Source of the DNA: Ignavibacteriota bacterium
GTDB taxonomy: Bacteria; Bacteroidota; Ignavibacteria; Ignavibacteriales; Ignavibacteriaceae
Assembly (NCBI GenBank): GCA_013285405.1
Contig: CP053446.1
Span: 1,587,985 to 1,651,984 of the forward strand
Direction: 5' to 3'
Length of the DNA stretch: 64,000 nucleotides
The notes under the pieces were generated by a model. The model had not been told where the DNA came from. It was given only the letters and a program-made list of their open reading frames with translations, and ran no database searches. Positions 47,581-57,160 of the stretch are shown here, in pieces; the first letter of the stretch is position 1; each line of letters starts with the position of its first letter. A program made the translations under genes and the position numbers.

Positions 47581-48039
47581 CTAGTTAAACCAATATCTTG
47601 CACCAATTCCACCATTAAAATCAAAATCTGTTGATGGTGCAAGATCGAGAATAGGAACAAGTTCCACAAAAATATCTACCGGTGCATTTGAAAACATATA
47701 ATCCAAACCTAATGGAACTCTTACTCCGATAACTGCATCATCTTCCGCGAATACCACACGACCACCAACTCCAACATAAAACGGCAGCTTACCTGATTCA
47801 ACTGGAATCAGACGAAAGATATGCCACACATAATCTGCCTGAAGTAATAAATGTCCATCACCTTGAAATGACCAGGCTGCTGCAAAATCGAAAGCATTTT
47901 CGCTGCTTGTCCAGAGTTTTGCGCTGACACCGGTGGGTTCTCCTAAAATAATTCCAAGTCCGAAACCTTTATCCTGAGCATTAACTGTAAACTGTGAAAA
48001 GATTACTAATGCGGACAAAAGATAAAATAATTTTTTCAT
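47581..48039 (-). CDS. Small outer-membrane beta-barrel protein
   Basis: 152 residues with a signal peptide (LFYLLSALVIFSQFTVNAQ). The mature part has amphipathic beta-strands such as LLLQADYVWHIF, FYVGVGGRVVF and GVRVPLGLDYMF, and ends with an aromatic GIGARYWFN, which is typical of outer-membrane barrels. It resembles DUF3996-type proteins. The role is unknown. Confidence 0.75.
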   Translation of the reverse strand: MKKLFYLLSALVIFSQFTVNAQDKGFGLGIILGEPTGVSAKLWTSSENAFDFAAAWSFQGDGHLLLQADYVWHIFRLIPVESGKLPFYVGVGGRVVFAEDDAVIGVRVPLGLDYMFSNAPVDIFVELVPILDLAPSTDFDFNGGIGARYWFN

Positions 48040-48358
48040 TCTTTCCTCTAACTATTGATTAAAAACTATCATACAAATATAGAGTGATTAGCAGCAATTA
48101 TCATCAATCAGAAACAAAAATTATACTTATGTGGTATGTAAATGCAAGTTGATACTTGTTGTGAATTATAGTTTAATTTGAAAGGATATCTGTAACCAAA
48201 TTTTATCCAACTGAACAGGTTATTTGCCGAATATCAGTATTCGCAGCTTTTTATTTAAGTATTTAATTTTTTATGAAACACTTGAGTTCGTGTGGCGTCT
48301 CAATATTTAGTAAAGTAATTTTTAGAAAATAACTAACTAAAAGAAAGGATAATAAAAA
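48040..48358. other. Non-coding stretch between divergent genes
   Basis: About 319 A/T-rich bases that should hold the promoters of the divergent genes 47581-48039 and 48359-49003. Apart from an AAAGGAT ribosome-binding site before 48359 I see no conserved element. Confidence 0.5.
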
Positions 48359-49003
48359 ATGAAAAATTTTATACAATTGCGAAAACTTTATAGCCTATCC
48401 ACCAACTTTTCTGCAGTAGTTCTGCTTTTTATTTTTAACTCAATTTTATATGCGGAAACTCCGGGCGATTCATTAAAAAAAGATTCACAAAAATATCTTT
48501 CATTTTATGAAACTGTTGATGAAGGAAAAATTCATTGGGAAGTTAATTTTGATGGTGACAAAATAATTTCAATTTATAAAAACGGGAAACAAATTCCTGA
48601 TGATCTTCTGGATGATTACAAAGATAAAGTTTATAGTCAGCTTGATGAAATGAGATTTGGAGAAAAGAAATTCAGTTTCCAAATGCCGAGGATCGTTGGA
48701 GATGAGTTTGATTTTAATTTTGATGAACTGAATAAAGAACTTGAGGAATTGAAAAAAAATCTTCCCGAACTAAAGGAGAATTTCCAGTTCCATCATTTTG
48801 ATAGCGAAGAATTTAATGAAGAAATGAAAGAGTTGGAAAAAGAACTTGATGAAAACAAATCAAAAATCTATAAGTTCAAATGGAATGATGAAGAATTCAA
48901 AAAGCAAATGGAAGAGTTGGAAAAAGAACTGAAAGAAAATTTGCCTAAATTGAAAAAATTTCATTTCTATTATGATAGTGAAGAAGACTTCACGGAAGTC
49001 TGA
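48359..49003 (+). CDS. Exported acidic coiled-coil repeat protein
   Basis: 214 residues with a signal peptide (hydrophobic residues 16-31, then AETPGDS). Residues 120-205 contain three related acidic/basic helical units, each around EELEKELKEN-type text and ending with FHF, FKW or FHFYY. This looks like an internal repeat of about 27 residues. I do not recognise the family. Function unknown; no neighbour suggests a role. Confidence 0.7.
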   Translation: MKNFIQLRKLYSLSTNFSAVVLLFIFNSILYAETPGDSLKKDSQKYLSFYETVDEGKIHWEVNFDGDKIISIYKNGKQIPDDLLDDYKDKVYSQLDEMRFGEKKFSFQMPRIVGDEFDFNFDELNKELEELKKNLPELKENFQFHHFDSEEFNEEMKELEKELDENKSKIYKFKWNDEEFKKQMEELEKELKENLPKLKKFHFYYDSEEDFTEV

Positions 49004-49048
49004 TTAATAAAATTTTCAACATTACTCTGCAACTATGGTTAATTCACA

Positions 49049-49074
49049 GCCGTCTTTTTGGCGGCATATTTTTT
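49049..49074 (+). terminator. Intrinsic terminator
   Basis: GCCG and CGGC arms around a T-rich loop, followed by ATATTTTTT. It is placed between the coiled-coil gene and the NADH dehydrogenase gene. Confidence 0.5.
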
Positions 49075-49140
49075 ATGTGACTTTGCTCAACAGTTAACCT
49101 CCTGCAAATTATTAAATTTGTATCAGGAGGTTCAAATATT

Positions 49141-50397
49141 ATGAAAAAGGTTATTATAGTTGGCGCAGGTTTCGGTGGTCTGACTGCCGCAAAAATTCTT
49201 TCCAGGTTCGATTTTGACATTACTATAATCGACAAAACAAATCATTTCGTGTTCCAACCACTTCTCTACCAGGTAGCAACTACTGCTTTATCTCCGGCTG
49301 ATATTGCAATCCCCATCCGTTCAGTTTTTAGTGAATTTAAAAACGTTGAAGTTCTGCTCGGCGAAGTTAAGTTAATAGACAAAGAGAAGAAGAAAGTAAT
49401 GTTTAATGGTTCCGAACTTGAATTTGATTATCTCATAATTGCAACCGGATCAAATCATTCATACTTCGGAAAAGATGATTGGGAAAAATTCGCACCGGGA
49501 TTGAAAACAATGAATGATGCTTTGAAAATAAGAGAAATGATTCTTCTTTCACTTGAAACAGCAGAAAAAGAATCCGATCCGGTAATGAGACAAAAGTATC
49601 TCAACTTTGTAATTATTGGTGGCGGACCAACCGGTGTTGAACTTGCAGGCGCAATTTCAGAAATAGTGATCGATAATATTATTCATGATTTCAGGAACAT
49701 TACTACCTTGATGACGAAAGTATATTTAATTGAAGCACTGCCAAAAATTCTTCCCAGCTATCCGGATAAACTTTCTTCTCATGCATTAGAAGATTTAAAA
49801 AAGCTTCGGGTTGAGGTAATATTAAATGAAAAGGTTTCTGAAATAAATGAACGGGGAATAAAAGTTGGTGAAAGATTTATTGAATCAAGCAATGTTCTCT
49901 GGGCAGCAGGAAACCAGGCATCACCGCTGATTAAAACTTTAGGGACCGAAACAGACAAAACCGGAAGAGCAATTGTCCGTAATGATCTTAGCATAAAGGA
50001 AGATGAAAACATTTTTGTTATTGGTGATGCTGCTTCATTAAAAAATGAAAAAGATGAATTTTTTCCTGCGATTGCACCTGTGGCAATGCAGCAGGGAAAA
50101 TACGTCGCGAAAATTATCTCGCGGAATCTATCAGGAAAATCGAGAAAAAAGTTCAAATACAATGATAAGGGAACAATGGCAACTATAGGGAAAGCCAAAG
50201 CCGTTGGAGTTGTTAAAGGCGTGAAGCTCTGGGGTTTAATTGCTTGGCTTGCGTGGTCATTTATTCATATTTTATATCTTATTGGTTTTAGAAACAAGCT
50301 TAGAGTTATGGCTGAATGGATTTGGTACTACATAACTAATCGCCCGGGAATCAGATTGATTGTAAAGTATGCAAATGATACCCTTACTAAAATATAA
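49141..50397 (+). CDS. ndh: Type II NADH:quinone oxidoreductase
   Basis: 418 residues. The FAD loop is IIVGAGFGGLTAAKIL (5-20), the NADH loop FVIIGGGPTGVELAG (about 156-170), and the second FAD signature FVIGDAAS. The C-terminal amphipathic part (LWGLIAWLAWSFIHILYLIG) binds the membrane. It oxidises NADH and reduces quinone without pumping protons. The ATG has AGGAGG about 11 nt upstream. Confidence 0.93.
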   Translation: MKKVIIVGAGFGGLTAAKILSRFDFDITIIDKTNHFVFQPLLYQVATTALSPADIAIPIRSVFSEFKNVEVLLGEVKLIDKEKKKVMFNGSELEFDYLIIATGSNHSYFGKDDWEKFAPGLKTMNDALKIREMILLSLETAEKESDPVMRQKYLNFVIIGGGPTGVELAGAISEIVIDNIIHDFRNITTLMTKVYLIEALPKILPSYPDKLSSHALEDLKKLRVEVILNEKVSEINERGIKVGERFIESSNVLWAAGNQASPLIKTLGTETDKTGRAIVRNDLSIKEDENIFVIGDAASLKNEKDEFFPAIAPVAMQQGKYVAKIISRNLSGKSRKKFKYNDKGTMATIGKAKAVGVVKGVKLWGLIAWLAWSFIHILYLIGFRNKLRVMAEWIWYYITNRPGIRLIVKYANDTLTKI

Positions 50398-50561
50398 TTC
50401 ACTTGTAAAAACTATTTATTTATTCTAACTTTGAATGTCCGCATAAAATAAAGATACAGCATTTCTTCAAATTCCAGCTTTATCTCTTTTTACAAAGACA
50501 TGTATCAGGCTGTAAATAATAATCGCCTGACAATTTTTTTTATTTTTTTAAGGAGTTCAAA

Positions 50562-50879
50562 ATGAACATTTACGTAGGCAATCTTTCATCTGACGTTAAA
50601 GAAGATGACCTCAATGAGCTTTTTTCGCAGTATGGTAAGGTTAGCAGTGCGAAAGTAATCCGCGATATGTTTACACAAGAATCGAGAGGATTTGGATTTG
50701 TTGAAATGCCCGGACAGGCAGAAGCAATGAAAGCTATTGAAACACTCAACACCTTTGAGCTGAAGGGAAAGAAACTGGTAGTTAATGAAGCTCGTCCGCC
50801 AAAAGATAGAAAAGGCGGCGGAGGCGGTCGTGGTGCCGGTGGTGCTCGTGGTGGTGGTGGCAGAGGTGGAAGAAGATAA
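50562..50879 (+). CDS. RRM-type RNA-binding protein with Gly/Arg tail
   Basis: 105 residues. One RNA recognition motif with RNP-2 IYVGNL (3-8) and RNP-1 RGFGFVEM (41-48) spans residues 1-78; the tail is a GGGGR/RGG-rich segment to the end. Such proteins bind RNA and are often cold-induced in cyanobacteria and related groups. The ATG has AAGGAG upstream. A strong terminator follows. Confidence 0.93.
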   Translation: MNIYVGNLSSDVKEDDLNELFSQYGKVSSAKVIRDMFTQESRGFGFVEMPGQAEAMKAIETLNTFELKGKKLVVNEARPPKDRKGGGGGRGAGGARGGGGRGGRR

Positions 50880-50900
50880 ACCACAAACAAATATTTTCTT

Positions 50901-50930
50901 AAAAGGCGATTCATTTGAATCGCTTTTTTG
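50901..50930 (+). terminator. Intrinsic terminator after the RRM gene
   Basis: GCGATTC and GAATCGC arms with an ATTT loop, flanked by AAAA and TTTTTT. Confidence 0.85.
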
Positions 50931-51101
50931 TTAGATATTACATCACCCATTTTTACTTTTTCTTACCAACGAAGACTAGAACTGGATTCATGTTGATAAA
51001 ATCAGGGTATAATTCTTTATAATAAAATGAAGGAAAATTCTTCTTATTTTTTCCTCAGCACTTTAATACAGATTTATAACAAACAATTTTTGGGAGAATA
51101 T

Positions 51102-51554
51102 ATGAAGCAATTACTAATTGTTTCCTCAATCCTTTTCTCATTATTTGCTGGCTGTTCCGTACTAACTTTGCAGCCTGCAAATTTTTCCTGGCCGCTTGAG
51201 TCTGTTTTACCCGTTGACGAGAACGGAACTATTTCAGACGACAGATACTCACTCGAAGTTAATACAGTCGGAATGTTCTTTGAGGAGTTTCAGGATTCAC
51301 TATCTTACAAAGGCAAGGATATCCGGCTAATAAGAGATAACCAGGGATTCTATTATATGACATCCAGTAACTTCAAGAATGTTTATGTTTTTAATACAGA
51401 TGAAGGGAAGCTTGTTTTAGAAAATAAAATTTTCATTTCCGAGTTTGGTCTTCAAACACCCGCATTTAATCAGAGGGATCCTTACATCGAACTCGCTGAC
51501 GGAACTAACAAAATGAATCTTACATACAAAGGAGTTGAAGGAGGTTCAAAATGA
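51102..51554 (+). CDS. Small lipoprotein paired with a coiled-coil protein
   Basis: About 150 residues from the ATG at 51102, preceded by GGGAG; an earlier ATG at 51027 would place the signal in the middle. The lipobox is FAGC. The mature part is beta-rich (YSLEVNTVGMFFEEFQDS, NVYVFNTDEGKLVLENKIF). The family is not recognised. The stop overlaps the start of the next gene by 4 nt, so the two are coupled and probably act together in the envelope. Confidence 0.75.
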   Translation: MKQLLIVSSILFSLFAGCSVLTLQPANFSWPLESVLPVDENGTISDDRYSLEVNTVGMFFEEFQDSLSYKGKDIRLIRDNQGFYYMTSSNFKNVYVFNTDEGKLVLENKIFISEFGLQTPAFNQRDPYIELADGTNKMNLTYKGVEGGSK

Positions 51555-52801
51555 TCAGAAAATATTTCAATCTCGTTTTAGTTTTATTTTTCTTTACTGG
51601 AGTAATAAATATTTCAAATGCTCAATCAGACAGAGAGATAGTAGATAATTTTAAAGCTGAATATTCAGCAATCGAAAAAAGTATTAAGGATGCAACCTCA
51701 CTTCAGGAACTTCAGCCGGTTGCAGACAAAATATCAACTCTCAACAGTAACTATCTTGTTCACAAAGATTTACTCGATAAAAGTCTCTATCCCGATAAAT
51801 TTGATGAATCAATTGATAAACTGAATAAAGCATACTTGTTAAGGCAAGGAGATTTTTCAACGATTGATGTTTTACAAACTGAAGTCGGAGAGCTTAAACA
51901 GCAGGTTGAAGTACTCAACCAGAGAAATAACGAACTTCTTTCACAAGTACAACGACTCGAAGCACAGAGAGATAAAGATGCGAAAACTATCAAGAAACTC
52001 GAAAAATTAGTTGTTGAACTTCGCGAGTCAATTCACGAACGTGACAATCTTGTTCTTGCTATGATTGATAGCTTGATGCCGCCCACCATGCGCGATAAAG
52101 ATGTTTTCTCAACAGAAGATAAAAGCGAAGTTGCAAGCCAGGAGCAGAGGGACAATGTTTTGAACAATGTCAAAACAACTATCAGAGATAATATAAAGTT
52201 TATAAAAGCGACGTCACTAAAGCCAGACGATCTTAAAGAAATAAAAGAACAGCAGAAAGATTTTATTAACAAGTGGCAGAAAGTTGGAGTCCGGCTTGTT
52301 GAGGTTTATGCTGATAATGATAAAAAATCAGAAGAGTTAAAGCAGATTGATGATTTGTTTAATGAGTGGAATGCAGCCGTTAGACAGGAAGCCTGGGAAT
52401 CGATTAACGAAGAATTTTCTTTGAATGGAATTGAACTGAGGAGTTTCCGGAACGGTGAAGATTTTACGGCTTCAGTTGAAACTTTCATTGATGACGAATT
52501 GAAAAATCTTGGAGTTAAAAGCGAAGAAGAATCAAAAAGAATTTATGCTCAGTTTGCTGACAGCACCTGGTTTAAAACAATCCAGCCGGTTTGGATGACT
52601 TACCTTGTTGAAAATAAAATGCTCACCGATGAAAATAAGAACAAAATGGAAAGTAAAATAGGTGAGTGGAAGAATGCATTATATCCATCCAACTGGTGGA
52701 TTTACGTGGTTATTGCAATTGTAATAATTGCAATAGTTGCTTTCATTCTGACCAAAAGAAGGAAACCGAAATCTGCTGAAAATATCTCTTTGAAAGAGTG
52801 A
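51551..52801 (+). CDS. Exported coiled-coil protein with C-terminal membrane anchor
   Basis: 416 residues: a signal peptide (YFNLVLVLFFFTGVINISNA), a long helical region with coiled coil around 105-175 (EVGELKQQVEVLNQRNNELL), another helical domain to about 380, and one transmembrane segment (WWIYVVIAIVIIAIVAFIL, about 377-397) followed by a short basic tail. Topology suggests a periplasmic domain tethered to the inner membrane. Family not recognised. It is translationally coupled to the preceding lipoprotein. Confidence 0.8.
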   Translation: MIRKYFNLVLVLFFFTGVINISNAQSDREIVDNFKAEYSAIEKSIKDATSLQELQPVADKISTLNSNYLVHKDLLDKSLYPDKFDESIDKLNKAYLLRQGDFSTIDVLQTEVGELKQQVEVLNQRNNELLSQVQRLEAQRDKDAKTIKKLEKLVVELRESIHERDNLVLAMIDSLMPPTMRDKDVFSTEDKSEVASQEQRDNVLNNVKTTIRDNIKFIKATSLKPDDLKEIKEQQKDFINKWQKVGVRLVEVYADNDKKSEELKQIDDLFNEWNAAVRQEAWESINEEFSLNGIELRSFRNGEDFTASVETFIDDELKNLGVKSEEESKRIYAQFADSTWFKTIQPVWMTYLVENKMLTDENKNKMESKIGEWKNALYPSNWWIYVVIAIVIIAIVAFILTKRRKPKSAENISLKE

Positions 52802-52818
52802 CTTATATAATTATGAAT

Positions 52819-52850
52819 CAAAAAGCCCTGATCGTTTCAGGGCTTTTTTG
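52819..52850 (+). terminator. Intrinsic terminator after the coiled-coil gene
   Basis: AAAAGCCCTGA and TCAGGGCTTTT arms with a 5-nt loop, then T residues. A textbook terminator. Confidence 0.9.
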
Positions 52851-53215
52851 CGGATGTCATCATAATATTTGAACTTTAAAAATTTTTCTCTCCAAATAAA
52901 TCATAGGTCAACATAACTAATTAAACAAAACTTAATTGTATCTCTACCGTATGGCTTTAATTTTGAGATACAATGTGATGGAAAGACCTATAAGGATCAT
53001 AGTATAAACCAGCAGCATTTTGACCTCCCAATTGTGTTAGTTTCCAGTGTTGAGCCAACAACTATACCAGCAATTTGATAAAATTAAATTCAATTTTAGT
53101 TGTCTCTTGTCTCTTAATGATAATTCGCTTTGAAAATTGAATATTAATAAAACAGCACATACAAACTTGTCGCTAATATTTTCGCTGAATACCAATCCTC
53201 ACTAAAAGTAGTGTG
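52851..53215. other. Non-coding stretch between convergent genes
   Basis: About 365 A/T-rich bases between the terminator and the stop of the minus-strand MFS gene. I see no gene, repeat or clear regulatory element in it. Confidence 0.5.
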
Positions 53216-54451
53216 CTATTTTTTTATTTGTAACATCATCAGGGTAGAAATCAAACCAAACACAAGACAACCAATCCAGAGATTAAACGTACCGTAAAGA
53301 TCAAGAACAGTTGTTCCAAGCCACGGACCAACCATAAACGCAAAGCTGAATGACATCTGGAAATAACCCATATACTCGCCGCGTTGTTTTTCAGGAGCTA
53401 TCTTAGCAACATACTCACCGGATGATGGAAAGAAAATCATTTCGCCGAATGTCCAGATAACAATTAAGACAACAATAGGAGGAATTGTATTTGTGAAAGC
53501 CATTAAACCAAAACCAACACCACACAAAAGCGCACCAAGCGACAAAGCTTTTTTATCATCCCAATTTCTCATCGAGTCATTAAGAGGCACTTCAATAAAA
53601 ATTATCAGCACAGTATTTACAGCAGAAAGAAATCCAAACACTGCATTCGAAAAACCAAGTTCAGTTACAATGAAGAGTGGTAAAGCGCCAATATGCTGGA
53701 AGAAAACAATCTCAACCGGAATTAATGCAAGCAGGAAATAAAGTAATCTTCTGTCTTTTAGCACATTTACTTTTTTGTGAGCAATGTTTTTTTCAACTGT
53801 TTGTTTTTCCTGCTCTGTTGTTTCGTGTTTTTCAAAATGTGAAAAAGTAAGGAATGTTCCCGCCGCAAGCGATGAAAGAGCATTTATATAAAACAACAGG
53901 TGAAAATTTATCGTGCTTAATATTCCTCCGATCACTGGACCAATACTCATCCCAAGATTTATTGCCAGCCGCTGAAGTGCAAAAGCAGTTTTCCTTCTAT
54001 CGGATGTAACTTCATCGGAGATGAAAGCCATACTTGCGGGACGGAAAGCTTCGCTAAGAATTGCCCAGATGAAAGTCAGTGATAGAAATAAAATAAAGTC
54101 AGTTATAAAAGAATAAAGAAAGAGAAAAGAACCGGTAGCAAACAATGATATTTTCATCTGACGCATTGTACCGATATTATCGCTTAGCTTTCCTGAAAAT
54201 GGAGCCGAGATAAAAGCGCCAACGCCATAAACAGCAAGCACCAATCCCGCATCGGCTTTAGAAACTTTAAGAACCTGGTTTGCATAAAGAGCAATGAACG
54301 GCAAAACCATAGTGCCTGATCTGTTGATCAGAGTCGCTGCAGCAAGCATCCAGATATTTTTAGGAATATTTTTTAATCCCGCGTATGGGTTTTTCAAGAA
54401 GACCCGTTTGCTCGTGAAAGAATTTTTAACTTTTGACCCCGTGATTAACAA
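53216..54451 (-). CDS. MFS transporter (multidrug-efflux-like)
   Basis: 411 residues with 12 predicted helices. The loop GKLSDNIGTMRQ between helices 2 and 3 is the MFS signature A region (GxLaDrxGrr). The N-terminal text LINRSGTMVLPFIALYANQV is common in drug-type exporters. The substrate is unknown. The start is uncertain: TTG at 54451 is the only start that keeps the basic N-terminal segment; the next in-frame ATG (IWMLAA) would still allow helix 1. Confidence 0.87.
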   Translation of the reverse strand: MLITGSKVKNSFTSKRVFLKNPYAGLKNIPKNIWMLAAATLINRSGTMVLPFIALYANQVLKVSKADAGLVLAVYGVGAFISAPFSGKLSDNIGTMRQMKISLFATGSFLFLYSFITDFILFLSLTFIWAILSEAFRPASMAFISDEVTSDRRKTAFALQRLAINLGMSIGPVIGGILSTINFHLLFYINALSSLAAGTFLTFSHFEKHETTEQEKQTVEKNIAHKKVNVLKDRRLLYFLLALIPVEIVFFQHIGALPLFIVTELGFSNAVFGFLSAVNTVLIIFIEVPLNDSMRNWDDKKALSLGALLCGVGFGLMAFTNTIPPIVVLIVIWTFGEMIFFPSSGEYVAKIAPEKQRGEYMGYFQMSFSFAFMVGPWLGTTVLDLYGTFNLWIGCLVFGLISTLMMLQIKK

Positions 54452-54659
54452 TTATAAATGTCATCTCCCTGAAGACAGAAATTTAATTTTGAATTATACA
54501 GATTTCCGTTTTTGTGGGAATGGCAACACTGCAAAAATAAGTATGACACTAAACATCTCCATTAAAAAAAGTTAGTTATTCTATCCTGGCTTCAAGCAAA
54601 GGTTCTCACAATTTCCTATTTTACTTCCTGAAAAATTATCTACTATTATTTTTTAATTT

Positions 54660-55979
54660 ATGAGTGAATCCGGTAACAAAGCTTGGGTCGTTTCTGCAGA
54701 TATGGGCTACGGACATCAGCGGGCAGTTTATCCCTTAAGAGATATTGCTGAACATGGAATTATTACAGTTGGTTCTTCCGAAGCTGTTTCAAAAGCTGAG
54801 CAGAAACTCTGGAAAAGACTTTTGAATGCTTACGAATTTTTTTCGAGAGCAAAGAGTATTCCTTTGGTGGGTCCTCCGCTATTTTCTATGCTCGATTCGC
54901 TGATGAGAATTCCATCATTTTATCCGCTGAGAAATTTATCGAGCAGCACTTTTCAGGTTAACCTTCTGGAATCATTAATTAAAAAGGGTCTCTGTAAAGG
55001 AATGATTGATAAAACTTCAACCAGGAATCTTCCATTGATCACTTCGTTTTATGCATCCGCAGTAGCCGCTGATAAAAAAGGATTCAACAAGATATTCTGT
55101 ATAATTTGTGACGCGGATATAAATCGTGTCTGGGTTGCGAAAGATCCCTGGGAAAGCAGAATAGAATACTTTGCGCCCTGTGGAAAATCAGCACAAAGAT
55201 TAAAAGCCTACGGTGTTCCGGAAGAAAGAATTCACCTGACAGGATTTCCTTTGCCAACAGAATTACTTGGTGATGAAAATCTTTCTGTTTTGAAAAAAGA
55301 TCTTGCACAAAGATTGTTTTATCTTGATCCGAAAGGAAAATTCAGGACAAGACACGGAATGAATGTAGAATATTTTCTTGGAAAAGAAAATTGTGTTTTT
55401 AAGAATGAACGAAAACTTACTATTACTTATGCTGTCGGTGGTGCAGGTGCGCAAAAGGAAATTGGAGGAAAGATGGCAGTAAGTCTTAAAGAAAAAATAA
55501 AAGCTGGCGAAGTAAATTTGAACCTGGTTGCAGGAATCAGAAAAGAAGTTTTCAATTACTTCAATGATATTAAAAATAAAATAGATCCTGAAAGCAATCG
55601 CATAAAAGTAATTTACTCTGATTCTTTACACGATTATTTTGATTTGTTTAACGAAGCATTGCACACAACTGATATATTATGGACAAAACCAAGCGAATTG
55701 TCTTTTTATTGTGCTCTTGGTATTCCAATTATTATGAGTCCAATCATCGGGTCGCAGGAAAAATTCAATAGAAAATGGTTGAGAGAAATTCAGGCAGCGT
55801 TCAATCAGGAAACTTCCGAATATACTGACCAATGGTTGTTCGATCTGCTCAACAGGGGAACTCTTGCTGAATCAGCGTGGGACGGATTTTTAAAAGCACG
55901 GAAACTTGGCACATTTAAAATCAAACAAGTTCTTGAAAAAGGATTTCTCGATAAAGAAACTCACCCGGTATTGAGGTAA
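54660..55979 (+). CDS. GT-B fold glycosyltransferase-like protein
   Basis: 439 residues. The N-terminal loop SADMGYGHQRAVYPLRD parallels the nucleotide-sugar/acceptor glycine loop of MGDG/MurG-type enzymes. Later parts show TITYAVGGAGAQKEIGGKMA, a typical phosphate-binding start of the second Rossmann half, and TDILWTKPSELSFYCALGIP, which matches the donor site region. I consider it a GT28-like or UDP-GlcNAc epimerase-like protein of unknown substrate. It is followed after 5 nt by another such gene. Confidence 0.7.
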   Translation: MSESGNKAWVVSADMGYGHQRAVYPLRDIAEHGIITVGSSEAVSKAEQKLWKRLLNAYEFFSRAKSIPLVGPPLFSMLDSLMRIPSFYPLRNLSSSTFQVNLLESLIKKGLCKGMIDKTSTRNLPLITSFYASAVAADKKGFNKIFCIICDADINRVWVAKDPWESRIEYFAPCGKSAQRLKAYGVPEERIHLTGFPLPTELLGDENLSVLKKDLAQRLFYLDPKGKFRTRHGMNVEYFLGKENCVFKNERKLTITYAVGGAGAQKEIGGKMAVSLKEKIKAGEVNLNLVAGIRKEVFNYFNDIKNKIDPESNRIKVIYSDSLHDYFDLFNEALHTTDILWTKPSELSFYCALGIPIIMSPIIGSQEKFNRKWLREIQAAFNQETSEYTDQWLFDLLNRGTLAESAWDGFLKARKLGTFKIKQVLEKGFLDKETHPVLR

Positions 55980-55984
55980 TTAAA

Positions 55985-57127
55985 TTGAATAAAAAACAAA
56001 AATATTTATTTGTATATCTTAAAACCGGCGGAGGTCATCTGGCTCCTGCACGTGCGATATTCAATTTTATGAATAAATATTATTCAGACACTGCCGAACC
56101 AAAATTAATTTATGGCTTTGAAAAAACTCCGAGATGGGTTCAATACATAATTGAAGATGGTTACCGGATGCTGCAGTACACGGGCAAGTGGTTTTTCGAA
56201 TTTCTTTATGCATTTAATAAAATTCCTTTGATAGCGAGAATAAGTTGTAATTTGCTTGCCCCGTTCATGATTAAATATCTTGAAGAAACGATAGACAATG
56301 AAAAGCCTGATAAAATTGTCATCTTCCATTTCTTTCTTAACATCCCGATTTATCGAATTCTCAGGAAGAAAAACCTTTCCATAAAAGTTGAAACAGTAAT
56401 CACTGATCCGTTTACTCCACATCCAATGTGGTTCCTCAGAAAGAAACAGAATTTTATCGTATTCAGTGATGATTTAAAAGAAAAAGTTCTGAGCAAAAAA
56501 CGAGGATATAATGTACAGATGTTTCCCTTTGTAATTGATGAAAAATTCTCAAAGCTTGTTTCGGAAGATCAGGTTATTATATTAAAAAAGAAATTTGAAT
56601 ACGATCCGCGGAAAAAAATGCTTTTGATTCTTGGAGGTGGTGATGGTATTCCAAAAGGAGAAAAAATTCTTGAAGAGATTCTTGCTTCAAAACCTGATTA
56701 CGAAATAGGGATTGTCTGCGGTAAAAATGAAGCATTGAAAAAAGGTTCTGAAAAATTGAAAGAAAAATATCAGGCAGCACATTTAAGAATTTACGGCTAT
56801 GTTGATTTCATTTATGAACTGATTAGTGTTTCAGACGTGGTGTTGACGAAATGCGGTGCATCGACAATCATGGAGATTTTAAATCTAAAAAAAATTCCCG
56901 TTGTTAATGATTACATCTGGGAACAGGAACAAGGAAATGTTGATTACCTTGTTGAAAAAAAACTTGGAATCTATGAGCCAAAAATTAATAATCTGCCTGG
57001 CATAATAAAAAAGTTGTTAACTGATAATGAGTTTTATTCGTTTTACAGGAAGAACATTGAGACCGAAAAAATAGAAAACGGTTTGCCAATAGTCGCTCAG
57101 TTCATCCTTGATGGAACGACTCTGTAA
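55985..57127 (+). CDS. MGDG synthase/MurG-like glycosyltransferase (GT28 type)
   Basis: 380 residues. The N-terminal YLKTGGGHLAPARAIFNFM is the signature of MGDG synthase-type enzymes. The second half begins LLILGGGDGIPKGEKILEEI and has VVLTKCGASTIMEILNLKKIP, the donor-sugar site. Members move galactose or glucose from a UDP-sugar to diacylglycerol. It is 5 nt after the preceding gene, so the two may make one glycolipid together. The start is TTG at 55985 or nearby. Confidence 0.85.
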   Translation: MNKKQKYLFVYLKTGGGHLAPARAIFNFMNKYYSDTAEPKLIYGFEKTPRWVQYIIEDGYRMLQYTGKWFFEFLYAFNKIPLIARISCNLLAPFMIKYLEETIDNEKPDKIVIFHFFLNIPIYRILRKKNLSIKVETVITDPFTPHPMWFLRKKQNFIVFSDDLKEKVLSKKRGYNVQMFPFVIDEKFSKLVSEDQVIILKKKFEYDPRKKMLLILGGGDGIPKGEKILEEILASKPDYEIGIVCGKNEALKKGSEKLKEKYQAAHLRIYGYVDFIYELISVSDVVLTKCGASTIMEILNLKKIPVVNDYIWEQEQGNVDYLVEKKLGIYEPKINNLPGIIKKLLTDNEFYSFYRKNIETEKIENGLPIVAQFILDGTTL

Positions 57128-57160
57128 TTTGTATTTAAAATTACAATCAGAGTTTACTCG

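Noticed and set aside
49779..50198. Minus-strand frame inside the NADH dehydrogenase gene
   Set aside because: A shadow of a clearly conserved enzyme on the other strand.
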